Below are positions 24,947 to 32,937 of a DNA stretch of 64,000 bases, in pieces (position 1 is the first letter of the stretch; every line of letters begins with the position of its first letter). The translations under genes and the position numbers were made by a program. The notes under the pieces are model-generated. The model ran no database searches. It was not told the origin of the DNA and saw only the letters and a list, made by a program, of their open reading frames with translations. The DNA lies in contig DATEDI010000014.1 of the NCBI GenBank assembly GCA_035281745.1, forward strand, positions 156,096-220,095. Direction: 5' to 3'. This DNA comes from 66-474 sp035281745 (GTDB lineage: Bacteria > Pseudomonadota > Gammaproteobacteria > Xanthomonadales > Rhodanobacteraceae).

Positions 24947-25905
24947 GGCAGCTCCGCCAGCGCAGTCAGGCAACGGTGGTAGTGCGCGGCATCGTTGGCG
25001 GGTCCGATCGCACGCAGGTCTTCCAGGATCAGCACCCATGGATGTGCCGCGGCGTAGGCGTCGCAGACCCAGCCGGTCAGGCGGGAAATGCGGGTTTCGC
25101 GGTCGATGCCCGAAAGCGCGCGCCAGTCGAACCGCAGCGGGTGGCCGGGCGCGGCGCGGTCGAACTCGCGCACCAGCAGGTGCGCGTGGCGCGCGCTGGC
25201 TTTCCACGCGACATGCCGGATAGGATCGCCGGGGTGGTATTCGCGAAGGCCTGCGAATTCATCGCCGCCAGCGATACGTTCGTTGGGATCATCGCTGCGC
25301 ACGACCGGCTGGACGTCGGCAAGGATGCGCGGATACACCAGTACGCGTTGTGCGGGGGTCATCCAGCTCCATGCGCGGAACAACCCGAACGGCAGCGTGC
25401 TGGAAATCCGCATCCGCGGCACCTCGACCCAGCCGCGCGCGTCCGTGGGCATGGTGACGCGGGCGCGTTCGGTGCCCGGACGAAGCGGGCAGGGTTGTTC
25501 CAGCTCATCGACGGCAATGGTGAGGCCCGGCCGGCTGCGGCCGTCATCCGCAAAGGCAAGCTGCAGCGACAGGCGTGCGCCGCAGAACCCGTGTTCCGCG
25601 TGCAGCGCGCGCAAGGTCAGGTCGTGCAATTCGCGCCAGGTCAGCAGCATGCTGCCAGCCAGCGCCGCACCCAATATGCAGGTCAGCAGCAGCGCGGCGT
25701 TGTTCTGGTAATTCAGGGCGCCGAACAGCATCACCAGTAGCACCAACCCGAATCCGAACCCTGCGCGCGTCGGCACGATGTAGATGCGGCGGCGATCCAG
25801 GGTGATCGGCAAGGCTTCGGGCTTGCGTCCGCGCGCGCGCACCGGAATGCGGTTCAGGGTGCGCGCTGCGACGGCCAACGACCCGCGGTGCGCGACGCCA
25901 TCCAT
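24943..25905 (-). CDS. DUF58 domain protein with two membrane helices
   Basis: 320 residues. Two helices near 48-90, a beta-rich middle, then the DUF58 motif REYHPGDPIRHVAWKASAR and FDRAAPG. The domain is vWA-like and usually partners with a MoxR ATPase. It lies 4 bp after the MoxR gene and overlaps the transglutaminase gene. The start could be slightly downstream; upstream residues are basic and low in family features. Confidence 0.88.
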   Translation of the reverse strand: MDGVAHRGSLAVAARTLNRIPVRARGRKPEALPITLDRRRIYIVPTRAGFGFGLVLLVMLFGALNYQNNAALLLTCILGAALAGSMLLTWRELHDLTLRALHAEHGFCGARLSLQLAFADDGRSRPGLTIAVDELEQPCPLRPGTERARVTMPTDARGWVEVPRMRISSTLPFGLFRAWSWMTPAQRVLVYPRILADVQPVVRSDDPNERIAGGDEFAGLREYHPGDPIRHVAWKASARHAHLLVREFDRAAPGHPLRFDWRALSGIDRETRISRLTGWVCDAYAAAHPWVLILEDLRAIGPANDAAHYHRCLTALAELP

Positions 25906-25909
25906 CGCG

Positions 25910-26866
25910 CTATTCCACCGCCACGGTGTCCAGCAGCGTCTGTGCCAAGGCGTCGCGCGCCAGCGTGCGGGCCGGGATCAGACGGTGTCCGGCTACTGCC
26001 ACGAACACCGTCTGCACGTCTTCCGGCAAGGTGTAGTCGCGATCGCCCAGCAGCGCCCAGGCACGCGCCGCCGCCAGCAGTGCAAGCCCCGCGCGCGGCG
26101 ACAGGCCGGTGCGAATGTCGTGGTGCTTGCGGCTGGCGATCACCAGTGCCTGCACGTAATCGATCAGGGCCGGATTGGCGGTGATCGCACGGGCGCGCAG
26201 CCGCAGCGCCACGATGTCGGGCGCGGACAGGCACGGCGGCAGCCGGCCCACCATGCCGGAACGGTCCTCGCCGACCAGCAGCCGGCGTTCGGCCTCGGCG
26301 TCGGGATAGTCCAGCGCAATCCGCAACATGAAACGGTCGAGTTGCGAGTCGGGCAGAGGGTAAGTGCCGGCCATGTCCAGCGGATTCTGGGTCGCGACCA
26401 CGAAGAACGGTTGCGGCAAGGCACGGCTCGCGCCATCCACTGTGACCTGGCCTTCGGCCATCGCTTCCAGCAGCGCGCTCTGGGTCTTCGGCGTCGCGCG
26501 ATTGATTTCATCCGCCAGCAGAAGTTGCGCGAAGATGGGGCCCGGCTGGAACCGGAAGCCGCCGCTGTCGCGATCGAACACGCTGACGCCGACGATGTCG
26601 GTGGGCAGCAGATCGGACGTGAACTGGATGCGCCGGAAGGTCAATCCCAAGGTGGCCGCCAGGGCATGGGCCAGTGTCGTCTTGCCGACGCCCGGCACGT
26701 CTTCGACCAGCAGATGCCCGCCCGCGAGCGCGCACGCGAAGGCCATCCGCACCGCGCGGTTCTTGCCGACCAGCACCTCGTTGACTTGCGCAATGGCGCC
26801 GTCCAGTCGCTGGCGCAACAGGGCATCAGTGGGCGCCGCAATGGCTGAAGGTACGCTTTGGTCCAT
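25910..26866 (-). CDS. MoxR-family AAA+ ATPase
   Basis: 318 residues. Walker A in VPGVGKTTLA, Walker B with LLADEINRATPKTQSALLEAM, sensor 1 VATQNP and arginine residues GLSPRAGL. MoxR ATPases act as chaperones on vWA partners, here DUF58. First gene of the minus-strand set. Start at MDQSVPS is preferred; 18 further residues upstream lack family similarity. Confidence 0.92.
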   Translation of the reverse strand: MDQSVPSAIAAPTDALLRQRLDGAIAQVNEVLVGKNRAVRMAFACALAGGHLLVEDVPGVGKTTLAHALAATLGLTFRRIQFTSDLLPTDIVGVSVFDRDSGGFRFQPGPIFAQLLLADEINRATPKTQSALLEAMAEGQVTVDGASRALPQPFFVVATQNPLDMAGTYPLPDSQLDRFMLRIALDYPDAEAERRLLVGEDRSGMVGRLPPCLSAPDIVALRLRARAITANPALIDYVQALVIASRKHHDIRTGLSPRAGLALLAAARAWALLGDRDYTLPEDVQTVFVAVAGHRLIPARTLARDALAQTLLDTVAVE

Positions 26867-26936
26867 GCCGGTTTCCGGGCAAATCGAGACGTCCGGCCAG
26901 TGTACGGCAGCCTGCGTCACGTCTGCGCGAAGCGGG

Positions 26937-27521
26937 TCAAGGTACGGGAATGCCGGCCTCCCGCAGTAGTCGTGCCAGCGCGATCAACGGGAGTCCGATG
27001 AGCGCGGTGGGATCTTCGCTTTCGATGCGTTCGAACAGGGCGATGCCCGCGCCTTCGGACTTGAAGCTGCCGGCGCAGTCGAACGGGCGCTCGCGCGCGA
27101 CGTAGTGCCGAATTTCCTCGTCGGACAGCGCGCGGAATACCACACGGGTATGGTCAATGTGGGTCTGCATTCGCCCCTCGCGGCCGTCAAGCACGCAGAG
27201 ACCGGTATGGAAATCCACGGTATTTCCACTGCTTGTACGCAATTGTTCGTGCGCATTATCGCTGCTGCCGGGCTTGTGCAGGATCGTTTCGCCCAGCGCC
27301 GCCACCTGGTCCGAACCGATCACCACCGCATCGCGGTGCTGCTTCGACACGGCCGCAGCCTTGACGGTGGCGAGCCGGGCGGCCCGCGCCGCGGGCGCCT
27401 CACCGGGCAGCGGCTGCTCATCGACGTCGGGCGCGATCTGTTCGAAATTGTCCAGCAAGCGGCGCAGCAATCCGGCCCGGTAGCGCGAAGTCGATGCCAG
27501 CACGATCCGCGGCGTGCTCAT
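26937..27521 (-). CDS. Maf/YceF-family nucleoside triphosphate pyrophosphatase
   Basis: 194 residues. N-terminal IVLASTSRYRAGLLRRL, catalytic IGSDQVA, and ERPFDCAGSFKSEGAGI are Maf hallmarks. SFKSEG rather than the dTTPase pattern fits the YceF branch, which hydrolyses 7-methyl-GTP to the monophosphate. In many gammaproteobacteria this gene sits beside yceD-rpmF on the opposite strand, as here. Its start overlaps the next gene's stop. Confidence 0.92.
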   Translation of the reverse strand: MSTPRIVLASTSRYRAGLLRRLLDNFEQIAPDVDEQPLPGEAPAARAARLATVKAAAVSKQHRDAVVIGSDQVAALGETILHKPGSSDNAHEQLRTSSGNTVDFHTGLCVLDGREGRMQTHIDHTRVVFRALSDEEIRHYVARERPFDCAGSFKSEGAGIALFERIESEDPTALIGLPLIALARLLREAGIPVP

Positions 27522-28015
27522 CGCTGCGAAAGGTCCTCGATTTTTTCCCGCACCGCGGTTTCCAGTGCGCGTTGCGCGGAATCCAATTCCTGAAGCTGCC
27601 TGCCCAAGGCACCGCGAGCCTTGCCGATCGCGCTGACGGCGGCATCCAGCTCGCGCTGATTGGCATTGTCCGCTTCATCGCGCAGCCACAACCGGTGCGC
27701 CAGCAATTCACGGAGTGCAGCATCGACCGCCAGACGCGCCTCGGTTTCGCCGGCTGCAGGCTGGTTCGGTCCCATCGACATGGAGGCATGCGCGCGCGCG
27801 AGCCGATTGCGGCATTCCTTCAGGTCGTGTTCCAGCCCGTCGGCCTCCAGATACAGGGTGCGCATCGCGCGCTGATGGCGTATCTGGCGGGCCAGCAGAA
27901 ACACCACGACCGCGCAGACGATCACGGCCACCACCGCGGGCAGGACGATCGCGAGCAAGGTTGCGGGCAGGGCGGTCAAGGGTCGGGCTGGTACAATGGC
28001 ATGCGGATTTGGCAA
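27518..28015 (-). CDS. Small single-pass membrane protein with coiled-coil region, unknown function
   Basis: Up to 165 residues. One strong N-terminal membrane helix (about 15-43), then a basic RQIRHQRAM and charged helices (about 50-160), likely a cytoplasmic coiled coil. I do not recognise a family. The start is uncertain: the frame opens at TTG 28015, and another TTG at 27976 still keeps the helix. Overlaps the Maf gene by four bases, so the two are an operon divergent from yceD. Confidence 0.6.
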   Translation of the reverse strand: MPNPHAIVPARPLTALPATLLAIVLPAVVAVIVCAVVVFLLARQIRHQRAMRTLYLEADGLEHDLKECRNRLARAHASMSMGPNQPAAGETEARLAVDAALRELLAHRLWLRDEADNANQRELDAAVSAIGKARGALGRQLQELDSAQRALETAVREKIEDLSQR

Positions 28016-28051
28016 GCATGATACGGGCCAAGCTGAAGGACTGCTCGGCGG

Positions 28052-28080
28052 TTGACTTTGTGCAGTGCGGAATCTAGCAT
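28052..28080 (+). promoter_or_regulatory. Strong promoter of yceD-rpmF-fab cluster
   Basis: -35 TTGACT (28052-28057), 17-bp spacer, -10 TAGCAT (28075-28080). The predicted start of transcription near 28087 is only about 3 nt before the yceD ATG, implying a nearly leaderless message. Confidence 0.6.
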
Positions 28081-28089
28081 TCCGCGCTT

Positions 28090-28629
28090 ATGTCCGCGTC
28101 CCTGCCAGCGAGTGTGGACGCCGAACGCATGGTGGCCGGGCGGCGGTCTTTTGAAGGTGTACTGGCAGTCGCGGAATTGCCGCGATTGGTCGAAACACTG
28201 GCGGATGATCGCGGCGAAGTCACCTATCGACTGGACTTCGAGCAGGGCGAACTGGGTGGTCCGCAACTGCACGTGGTGTTGAGTGCGGGGCTGACGCTCG
28301 AATGCCAGCGCACGCTCGAACCGTTCGTGTATCCGGCGACGGTCGACACCCGGCTCGGTTTGCTGGCGGACGAGCAGGATGCCGACGCGCTGCCGGGCGA
28401 TTGCGAACCGCTGCTGCTGCAAGGCGGCGCGTTGTCGCCGCGGCGGGTGATCGAAGATGAATTGTTGTTGACCTTGCCGCTGGTGCCCGTGAAGCCCGGC
28501 AGCGAGATCATGCAGGGCGAATGGACCACGCCCGGTGACCCTCCGCAGGATGCAGAGCGGGACGAGCCCACCACGCGTCCGTTCGCGGACTTGCGCAAAC
28601 TGCTCGAAGACCGCACGAAACATCGTTGA
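28090..28629 (+). CDS. yceD: YceD family protein (DUF177), 23S rRNA accumulation
   Basis: 179 residues. LVETLADDRGEVTYRLDFEQGE and LECQRTLEPF match the family, where the second Cys of E. coli CQRC is Thr here. C-terminal PFADLRKLLEDR is typical. YceD is needed for normal 23S rRNA levels and is nearly always upstream of rpmF. The start ATG has no visible ribosome site and lies 10 bp after the -10 box; the next in-frame ATG (28129) would cut conserved residues. Confidence 0.88.
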   Translation: MSASLPASVDAERMVAGRRSFEGVLAVAELPRLVETLADDRGEVTYRLDFEQGELGGPQLHVVLSAGLTLECQRTLEPFVYPATVDTRLGLLADEQDADALPGDCEPLLLQGGALSPRRVIEDELLLTLPLVPVKPGSEIMQGEWTTPGDPPQDAERDEPTTRPFADLRKLLEDRTKHR

Positions 28630-28634
28630 ACACC

Positions 28635-28770
28635 GCCGGCGTCACGCCGGCCACGGCACAGGAAGTGCCGGTGCATCCGGCGCCCCGGCGGCGCTACGAC
28701 AAACTGACGCGGCTTGGCCGCGGGCGTTTGTTTGCAAACCGCGGCAGGATGCCCGGTTTTGCGTGAGTAA
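28635..28770 (+). other. Structured yceD-rpmF spacer with hairpins
   Basis: Three hairpins in the 159-bp gap: a perfect 7-bp stem with 3-nt loop (28635-28651), a small one just after (arms CGGCAC and GTGCCG), and a longer GC-rich one near 28716-28746 with arms GCCGCGG and CCGCGGC. No T-run, so they are more likely mRNA processing or L32 control than terminators. Confidence 0.45.
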
Positions 28771-28788
28771 ACCTTCAGGAGAGCCATC

Positions 28789-28983
28789 ATGGCCGTTGCA
28801 AAAAGCCGCAAATCCCCGTCCCGCCGCGGCATGCGCCGTGCGCACGACGCACTGAACACGGTGCAGCTCGCCACCGACCCGACCTCGGGCGAGATCCACC
28901 GCCGCCACCACATCACCAAGGACGGCTACTACCGTGGCCGCAAGGTGATCGAGGACAAGCAGGCGATCGTCGACGAGGACTGA
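28789..28983 (+). CDS. rpmF: 50S ribosomal protein L32
   Basis: 64 residues. MAVAKSRKSPSRRGMRRAHD and HHITKDGYYRGRKVI are the L32 signature. It has no CxxC zinc pair, so it is the zinc-independent form. AGGAG lies just before the start. Confidence 0.97.
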   Translation: MAVAKSRKSPSRRGMRRAHDALNTVQLATDPTSGEIHRRHHITKDGYYRGRKVIEDKQAIVDED

Positions 28984-29022
28984 ACGTCCTTGCCGCGATG
29001 TGCACAAGTTGCAGATCGACGA

Positions 29023-29051
29023 GCGGCGCGATGATCGCGCCGCGGCGTTTT
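29023..29051 (+). terminator. Hairpin with short T-run after rpmF
   Basis: Perfect 9-bp GC-rich stem (29023-29031 with 29035-29043), 3-nt loop, then GGCGTTTT. A partial terminator that could set the ratio of rpmF to fab transcripts. Confidence 0.5.
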
Positions 29052-29086
29052 CACGCGCCCGCAACGCCTGAATCGGGATCCAGACC

Positions 29087-30055
29087 TTGACCTACGCCCG
29101 CATCCTCGCCACCGGCAGCGCGCTGCCGGAGCGCGTCGTCACCAACGCCGACCTCGAGAAGCTGGTCGACACCAGCGATGAATGGATTCGCAGCCGTACC
29201 GGCATTCGCGAGCGGCGTGTTGCCGCCGACGGCGAAACCACCGGCGACCTGGCCTATCGCGCCGCGCTGCAGGCGCTGCAAGACGCGGGCGTCAAGGCCT
29301 CCGAACTCGACATGGTGGTGCTCGGCACCACCACGCCCGACATCATCTTTCCGGCCACAGCGTGCCTGATCCAGAACCGGTTGGGCGCGAACGGCTGCAT
29401 GGCATTCGACGTCAACGCTGCCTGTTCCGGGTTCATGTATGCGCTGGGTGTCGCCAACAATTTCGTGCGCACCGGGCAGGTGAAGAAGGCGTTGGTGATG
29501 GGCGCGGAAACCCTCACCCGGATGGTCGACTGGTCCGAACGCGAAACCTGCGTATTGTTCGGCGACGGCGCAGGCGCGGTGGTGCTGGAAGCCTCGGACG
29601 AACCGGGCATCCTCGCGACTTGCCTGCATGCCGACGGCGGCTACAAGGACCTGCTGTACAACCCGGTCGGGGTGTCGGTGGGCTTCAGCGACGAAAAGAA
29701 TCACGGCGTGCGCATCCGCATGAGCGGACGCGAAGTTTTCAAGATTGCGGTGAAGACGCTGGACGCGCTGGTCGACGAGACGCTGCAGGCCGCCGGTATG
29801 CACGAGGACCAGATCGACTGGCTGATCCCGCACCAGGCCAACCTGCGCATCATCGAGGCCACCGCCAAGCGCCTCGGCATGTCGATGGAGCAGGTGATCG
29901 TCACGGTCGACAAGCACGCCAACACCTCGTCCGGCTCGGTGCCGCTGGCGCTGGATGCCGCGGTGCGATCGGGGCGCATCAAGCGTGGCCAGAATCTGCT
30001 TCTCGAAGCCTTCGGCGGGGGGTTTACCTGGGCTTCCGCGATGGTGAGGTACTGA
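29087..30055 (+). CDS. fabH: Beta-ketoacyl-ACP synthase III
   Basis: 322 residues with a TTG start. Catalytic triad C113 (in NAACSGF), H249 (in IPHQAN) and N279 (in HANTSSGS). It condenses acetyl-CoA with malonyl-ACP to start fatty-acid synthesis. The usual neighbour plsX is missing between rpmF and fabH. The rare start codon may lower translation. Confidence 0.95.
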   Translation: MTYARILATGSALPERVVTNADLEKLVDTSDEWIRSRTGIRERRVAADGETTGDLAYRAALQALQDAGVKASELDMVVLGTTTPDIIFPATACLIQNRLGANGCMAFDVNAACSGFMYALGVANNFVRTGQVKKALVMGAETLTRMVDWSERETCVLFGDGAGAVVLEASDEPGILATCLHADGGYKDLLYNPVGVSVGFSDEKNHGVRIRMSGREVFKIAVKTLDALVDETLQAAGMHEDQIDWLIPHQANLRIIEATAKRLGMSMEQVIVTVDKHANTSSGSVPLALDAAVRSGRIKRGQNLLLEAFGGGFTWASAMVRY

Positions 30056-30137
30056 CAGGGACCGGCAAAAGCCGGGACGGGATCCTGTCCTGCCAGTTCG
30101 CTGTTTTAATCCCGTATCCGATTGGCAATCTTTTGAA

Positions 30138-31124
30138 ATGAGCGACAGCACATCAAGCGATCCGGTCCCGGGTTCCCGGCCCCCGATCCCACAACTTGCC
30201 TTTGTGTTTCCGGGCCAGGGTTCGCAGTCGGTCGGGATGCTGGCCGAACTGGCCGCCGAGTTTGCGCAGGTCGGCCAAACTTTCGAGGAAGCCTCGGACG
30301 GCGCCGGCATGGATCTGTGGTCGCTTGCGCAGAACGGTCCGGAAGCCGAACTAGGCAAGACCGAAAACACCCAGCCGGTATTGCTGGCTGCGAGCGTCGC
30401 GGTGTGGAAAGTCTGGCGGGCGAAGGGCGGTCCGTTGCCGGCCCAGATGGCCGGCCACAGTCTGGGCGAGTATTCGGCGCTGGTCTGCGCGGGGGCTTTG
30501 CCATTGCACGATGCCGCATCGCTGGTCGCCGAGCGCGGTCGCCTGATGCAAGCCGCAGTGCCCGCGGGTGTCGGTTCGATGGCGGCGGTGCTGGGTGCCG
30601 ACGACGAAGTGATCCGGCAGGTCTGCAAGGAAGTGTCCGACGAAGAAATCGTTACCCCCGCCAATTTCAACAGCCCCGGCCAACTTGTGATCGCGGGTCA
30701 CGTCGCCGCCGTCGATCGGGCCATCCAGCGCCTCGGCGAACTGGGCGTGCGCAAGGTCATCAAGCTGCAGGTTTCGGTGCCGTCGCATACGCCACTGATG
30801 CGCGATGCTGCCCAGCAGCTCGCCGCACGCATGGCCGACCTGCCGTGGCAGGTGCCCACGATTCCGGTGCTGCAGAATGCGGATGCCAAGGCGCACGTCG
30901 GCATCGAATTCATCCGCGCCGCGCTGGAGCGCCAGTTGTACATGCCGGTGTTGTGGACCGACACCGTGCAATCGATGGTACGCAACGGCGCCACCCGGAT
31001 TTTCGAATGTGGTCCCGGCAAGGTGCTGGCCGGCCTCTGCAAGCGCATCGACAAATCCATCGACGCGCGCGCGCTCGGCACGCCCGTGGAAATCACCCAG
31101 GCGATGGCCGACGTTTCCAGTTGA
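30138..31124 (+). CDS. fabD: Malonyl-CoA:ACP transacylase
   Basis: 328 residues. FVFPGQGSQSVGM oxyanion motif, nucleophile S108 in GHSLGEYSAL, and His in VPSHTPLM. It loads malonyl groups onto ACP for FabH and FabF. It has a Ser/Pro-rich N-terminal extension of about 18 residues. An 82-bp gap follows fabH. Confidence 0.95.
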   Translation: MSDSTSSDPVPGSRPPIPQLAFVFPGQGSQSVGMLAELAAEFAQVGQTFEEASDGAGMDLWSLAQNGPEAELGKTENTQPVLLAASVAVWKVWRAKGGPLPAQMAGHSLGEYSALVCAGALPLHDAASLVAERGRLMQAAVPAGVGSMAAVLGADDEVIRQVCKEVSDEEIVTPANFNSPGQLVIAGHVAAVDRAIQRLGELGVRKVIKLQVSVPSHTPLMRDAAQQLAARMADLPWQVPTIPVLQNADAKAHVGIEFIRAALERQLYMPVLWTDTVQSMVRNGATRIFECGPGKVLAGLCKRIDKSIDARALGTPVEITQAMADVSS

Positions 31125-31137
31125 TCGAGGGAATGTG

Positions 31138-31320
31138 ATGAGCAAGCCACCCGGTGATTTGCCGATCTATCGAGTGCTGACGGGTCCGGACGACGCTGCA
31201 TTCTGTCATCGCGTCAGCGAAGCACTGGCGCTGGGATACGTGCTGTACGGATCGCCCGCGGTTACTTTCGATGGCGAGCACGTCATCGTGGCGCAGGCCA
31301 TCGTCTGGCCCGAATCCTGA
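31138..31320 (+). CDS. DUF1737 small protein inside the fab cluster
   Basis: 60 residues. The segment YRVLTGPDDAAFCHRVSEAL, followed by GYVLYGSPAVTFDG, is the whole DUF1737 domain (Xanthomonas/Burkholderia type, function unknown). GAGG lies just before the ATG at 31138. It sits between fabD (13 bp) and fabG (19 bp), so it is surely co-transcribed with fatty-acid genes, but this position is not proof of a role in lipid synthesis. Confidence 0.85.
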   Translation: MSKPPGDLPIYRVLTGPDDAAFCHRVSEALALGYVLYGSPAVTFDGEHVIVAQAIVWPES

Positions 31321-31339
31321 TCTTTTCACGGAGCGTGGC

Positions 31340-32083
31340 ATGACGAACGTATTGCAGGGTGAAATCGCGCTGGTCACCGGCGCATCCCGCGGCATCGGCG
31401 CGGCGATCGCGGACGAACTGGCGGCGCAGGGTGCAACGGTGATCGGCACCGCGACGACCGAAGCCGGCGCGCAGGCGATTGGCCAACGGCTCTCGGCGCA
31501 CGGCGGCGAGGGCCGCGTGCTGGATGTCACCGACGGCGCGGCGGTCGAAGCGCTGATCGAGTCGATCGTCAGGAACCACGCCGGTCTTTCCATCCTCGTC
31601 AACAACGCCGGCATCACCCGCGACCAGTTGCTGATGCGGATGAAGGACGAGGACTGGCAGGCGATCCTCGACACCAATCTCACCTCGGTCTATCGCACGT
31701 CGAAAGCCGTGATGCGCACGATGATGAAGGCGCGCAAGGGCCGCATCATCAGCATCGCCTCGGTGGTCGGCGTCACCGGCAATCCCGGCCAGACCAACTA
31801 CGCCGCGGCCAAGGCCGGCATCATCGCGTTCTCGAAATCACTGGCACGCGAAATAGGTTCGCGCGGCATCACGGTCAACGTGGTCGCGCCCGGATTCATC
31901 GACACCGACATGACCCGTGCGCTCACCGACGATCAGCGCAAGACGCTGGAAGGCACGATCGCGCTGGGGCGGCTTGGTGAGCCGAGCGATATCGCGCATG
32001 CCGTCGCGTTCCTGGCGTCGCCCGCCGCGAGTTACATCACCGGCGAAACGCTGCACGTCAACGGCGGCATGTACATGGCGTAA
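31340..32083 (+). CDS. fabG: 3-oxoacyl-ACP reductase
   Basis: 247 residues. NADPH motif TGASRGIG, NNAG, and catalytic S141, Y154, K158 (NYAAAKAG). Reduces 3-ketoacyl-ACP in each elongation round. C-terminal ITGETLHVNGGMYMA is typical. An ATG further upstream lies in the DUF1737 gene and is not used. Confidence 0.95.
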   Translation: MTNVLQGEIALVTGASRGIGAAIADELAAQGATVIGTATTEAGAQAIGQRLSAHGGEGRVLDVTDGAAVEALIESIVRNHAGLSILVNNAGITRDQLLMRMKDEDWQAILDTNLTSVYRTSKAVMRTMMKARKGRIISIASVVGVTGNPGQTNYAAAKAGIIAFSKSLAREIGSRGITVNVVAPGFIDTDMTRALTDDQRKTLEGTIALGRLGEPSDIAHAVAFLASPAASYITGETLHVNGGMYMA

Positions 32084-32234
32084 TTTGTGCGATCGATCCC
32101 TGATCGCTGCTTCGTTGCAGGAACGAATCGGCCGGACCGTTCCCGATTCGTGAAGACCAGAATGGGCTTCCTGCCCTGACTTTCCACAACAGCCGCTTCG
32201 GATGACGCATTGGCCGGTCGGGCTGGCGGGACGG

Positions 32235-32263
32235 TTCCCGTGGCTGGTGGAACCTTGTAATAT
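32235..32263 (+). promoter_or_regulatory. Likely internal promoter for acpP
   Basis: -35-like TTCCCG (32235-32240), 17-bp spacer, -10 TAATAT (32258-32263). It lies in the 344-bp fabG-acpP gap, which has no gene. ACP is needed in much higher amounts than its neighbours, so an own promoter is expected. The rest of the gap shows no other clear site. Confidence 0.45.
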
Positions 32264-32427
32264 GGCGTCTTTCGTGTGGCGATCTGTAGGTCGAACAACC
32301 GCTGCACCGGCCCTTCGGGGTCTTGAATGAAAACCTGTACCGTGCGAGCCCTCCGCGGCGCGTGCGGGTCGAGTGGGGAAGGGTCAGTCCCGACCTCGAA
32401 TGCCAATGTCCCGGGAGGCACTGTCTC

Positions 32428-32667
32428 ATGAGCAGCATCGAAGAGCGCGTCAAGAAGATCGTGGTCGATCAGTTGGGGGTCAAGGAAGAGGACGTCACGC
32501 CGAATGCCTCGTTCGTTGACGATCTGGGTGCGGATTCGCTCGACACCGTGGAATTGGTGATGGCGCTCGAAGAGGAATTCGAAACCGAAATTCCCGACGA
32601 GGAAGCCGAGAAGATCACCACTGTCCAGCAGGCGGTGGATTACATCAAGGCGCACGTCAAGTCCTGA
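32428..32667 (+). CDS. acpP: Acyl carrier protein
   Basis: 79 residues, strongly acidic. Phosphopantetheine site S37 in GADSLDTVE. Carries growing acyl chains. The start is fixed by MSSIEERVKK with AGGCAC ahead. A terminator-like hairpin follows, before fabF. Confidence 0.97.
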   Translation: MSSIEERVKKIVVDQLGVKEEDVTPNASFVDDLGADSLDTVELVMALEEEFETEIPDEEAEKITTVQQAVDYIKAHVKS

Positions 32668-32725
32668 TCGAAGGACTTCGGCGCATGCCCTTCGGCGGCG
32701 CGACCTTGTGCGATGCGGCAACCCG

Positions 32726-32754
32726 AAAGCTGCGCCTTCCGTGCGCAGCTTTTG
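32726..32754 (+). terminator. Terminator after acpP
   Basis: Perfect 10-bp stem (32726-32735 with 32743-32752), 7-nt loop, ending in TTTTG. It probably ends the abundant acpP message, with partial readthrough to fabF. Confidence 0.7.
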
Positions 32755-32937
32755 CGTTGATGGGCTACGGACAATGCGCCCGCGTATGGGTGAGCAGCGG
32801 CGCGCGGGAGCACGCAGAACAGTCCACACGGACTGAGCGCACATGAAGGGCGCGAGTGACGGTGATCAAGTAAACGTGGCCGGGTGCCCGTTGCCAGGCA
32901 CGGTTGCGTGAACCGAGTTTTCCAATCTGGAGTTCCC

